A stretch of DNA of 5,706 nt from Bacillota bacterium (GTDB lineage Bacteria > Bacillota_B > Desulfitobacteriia > Desulfitobacteriales > Desulfitobacteriaceae): NCBI GenBank assembly GCA_021779415.1, contig JAJYAS010000264.1, positions 1 to 5,706 of the forward strand, given 5' to 3'. Under the pieces are notes generated by a model. The model was not told where the DNA came from. It saw only the letters and a list, made by a program, of their open reading frames with translations, and searched no databases. The translations under genes were made by a program, and so were the position numbers. Shown here one piece after another: positions 5,369 through 5,706 of the stretch (position 1 is its first letter; each line of letters begins with the position of its first letter).

Positions 5369-5662
5369 TTAAACTTCTTCGAGAAATTTAACCTGGATCT
5401 TACCCTCTAGTAGGTCTTCAAATTTTTTGGCTGCTTCTTGAAAATAAGCTGAACTCCCATGGGCTTTGAAGGCCTCCTTATCCTTGTACTTTTCAAAGAA
5501 AACGATTTCAGTTGGGTCATTCTTTACTACATGGGGTATGTACATCAAACAGTCCTTTTCCTTAGCAAGAACTTCCTTGGCCAATTGAGTACAAATTTCG
5601 ATCACTTCGACTTCTTTGCCAGGTTTTACTTTTAAGGTTGCCAGTAACGTAAACAATTCCAA
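5369..5662 (-). CDS. Antibiotic biosynthesis monooxygenase (ABM) family protein, YgiN-like
   Basis: A small protein of 95-97 residues with the dimeric ferredoxin-like ABM fold. It starts with FTLLATLKVKPGKE (residues 4-17) and has the family core VFFEKYKDKEAFKAH (54-68), ending in a beta strand (KIQVKFLEE). Relatives include the quinol monooxygenase YgiN, which oxidises quinols without a metal or flavin; others degrade haem or act in polyketide pathways, so the activity here is only suggested. There is no ATG start. GGAG at 5667-5670 (within AAAAAAGGAG) is 4 bases from TTG at 5662 and 10 bases from a second in-frame TTG at 5656, so either may be used (97 or 95 residues). The frame is open upstream to the window edge, but without a better start. 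It precedes two gene remnants and the FMN reductase in the same direction. Confidence 0.88.
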   Translation of the reverse strand: MELFTLLATLKVKPGKEVEVIEICTQLAKEVLAKEKDCLMYIPHVVKNDPTEIVFFEKYKDKEAFKAHGSSAYFQEAAKKFEDLLEGKIQVKFLEEV

Positions 5663-5706
5663 ACAACTCCTTTTTTCTCCACTCGAAACGCTGTGTATTC
5701 GCCTTC

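Overview
The window looks like chromosome of a low-to-mid GC, Gram-positive, probably anaerobic bacterium of the Clostridia. A Desulfosporosinus/Desulfitobacterium-like member of the Peptococcaceae is my guess, not a proof. The reasons are the strong GGAGG ribosome binding sites, U-tailed terminators, TTG starts and the gene content: SbcD/SbcC, a ferredoxin-type aldo/keto reductase and small quinone-handling enzymes.

Left part (1-1902, minus strand): the DNA-repair operon sbcD-sbcC. sbcD is complete. sbcC overlaps it by 4 bases (ATGA) and runs off the left edge after 194 codons. Divergent from it, at 2091-2513 on the plus strand, is a PhnB-like VOC (glyoxalase-fold) protein. Between 2514 and 2711 lie two perfect 10-bp palindromes and a long hairpin: 16-bp perfect arms around a CAGTGA tandem repeat.

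Middle part (2712-4451, minus strand): a decayed C-terminal piece of an SGNH/GDSL hydrolase abuts the terminator of a self-contained unit. That unit has a MerR-type promoter (19-bp spacer with an inverted repeat), a 30-codon leader reading frame without a normal start codon, an aldo/keto reductase with two C-terminal 4Fe-4S motifs, and a rho-independent terminator.

Right part (4464-5706, minus strand): an NADPH-dependent FMN reductase/quinone reductase with its own terminator, and a YgiN-like antibiotic biosynthesis monooxygenase. The 265 bases between them hold two gene remnants: the tail of an unrecognised protein, and the first ~26 codons of a pirin gene with its ribosome binding site intact. 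Pirin, a YgiN-like monooxygenase, an FMN/quinone reductase and an inducible aldo/keto reductase together suggest a locus for quinone, electrophile or aldehyde stress that has lost genes by deletion. I see no wholly new system. The most interesting points are the pirin remnant, the orphan MerR-type promoter with its leader frame, and the CAGTGA hairpin.
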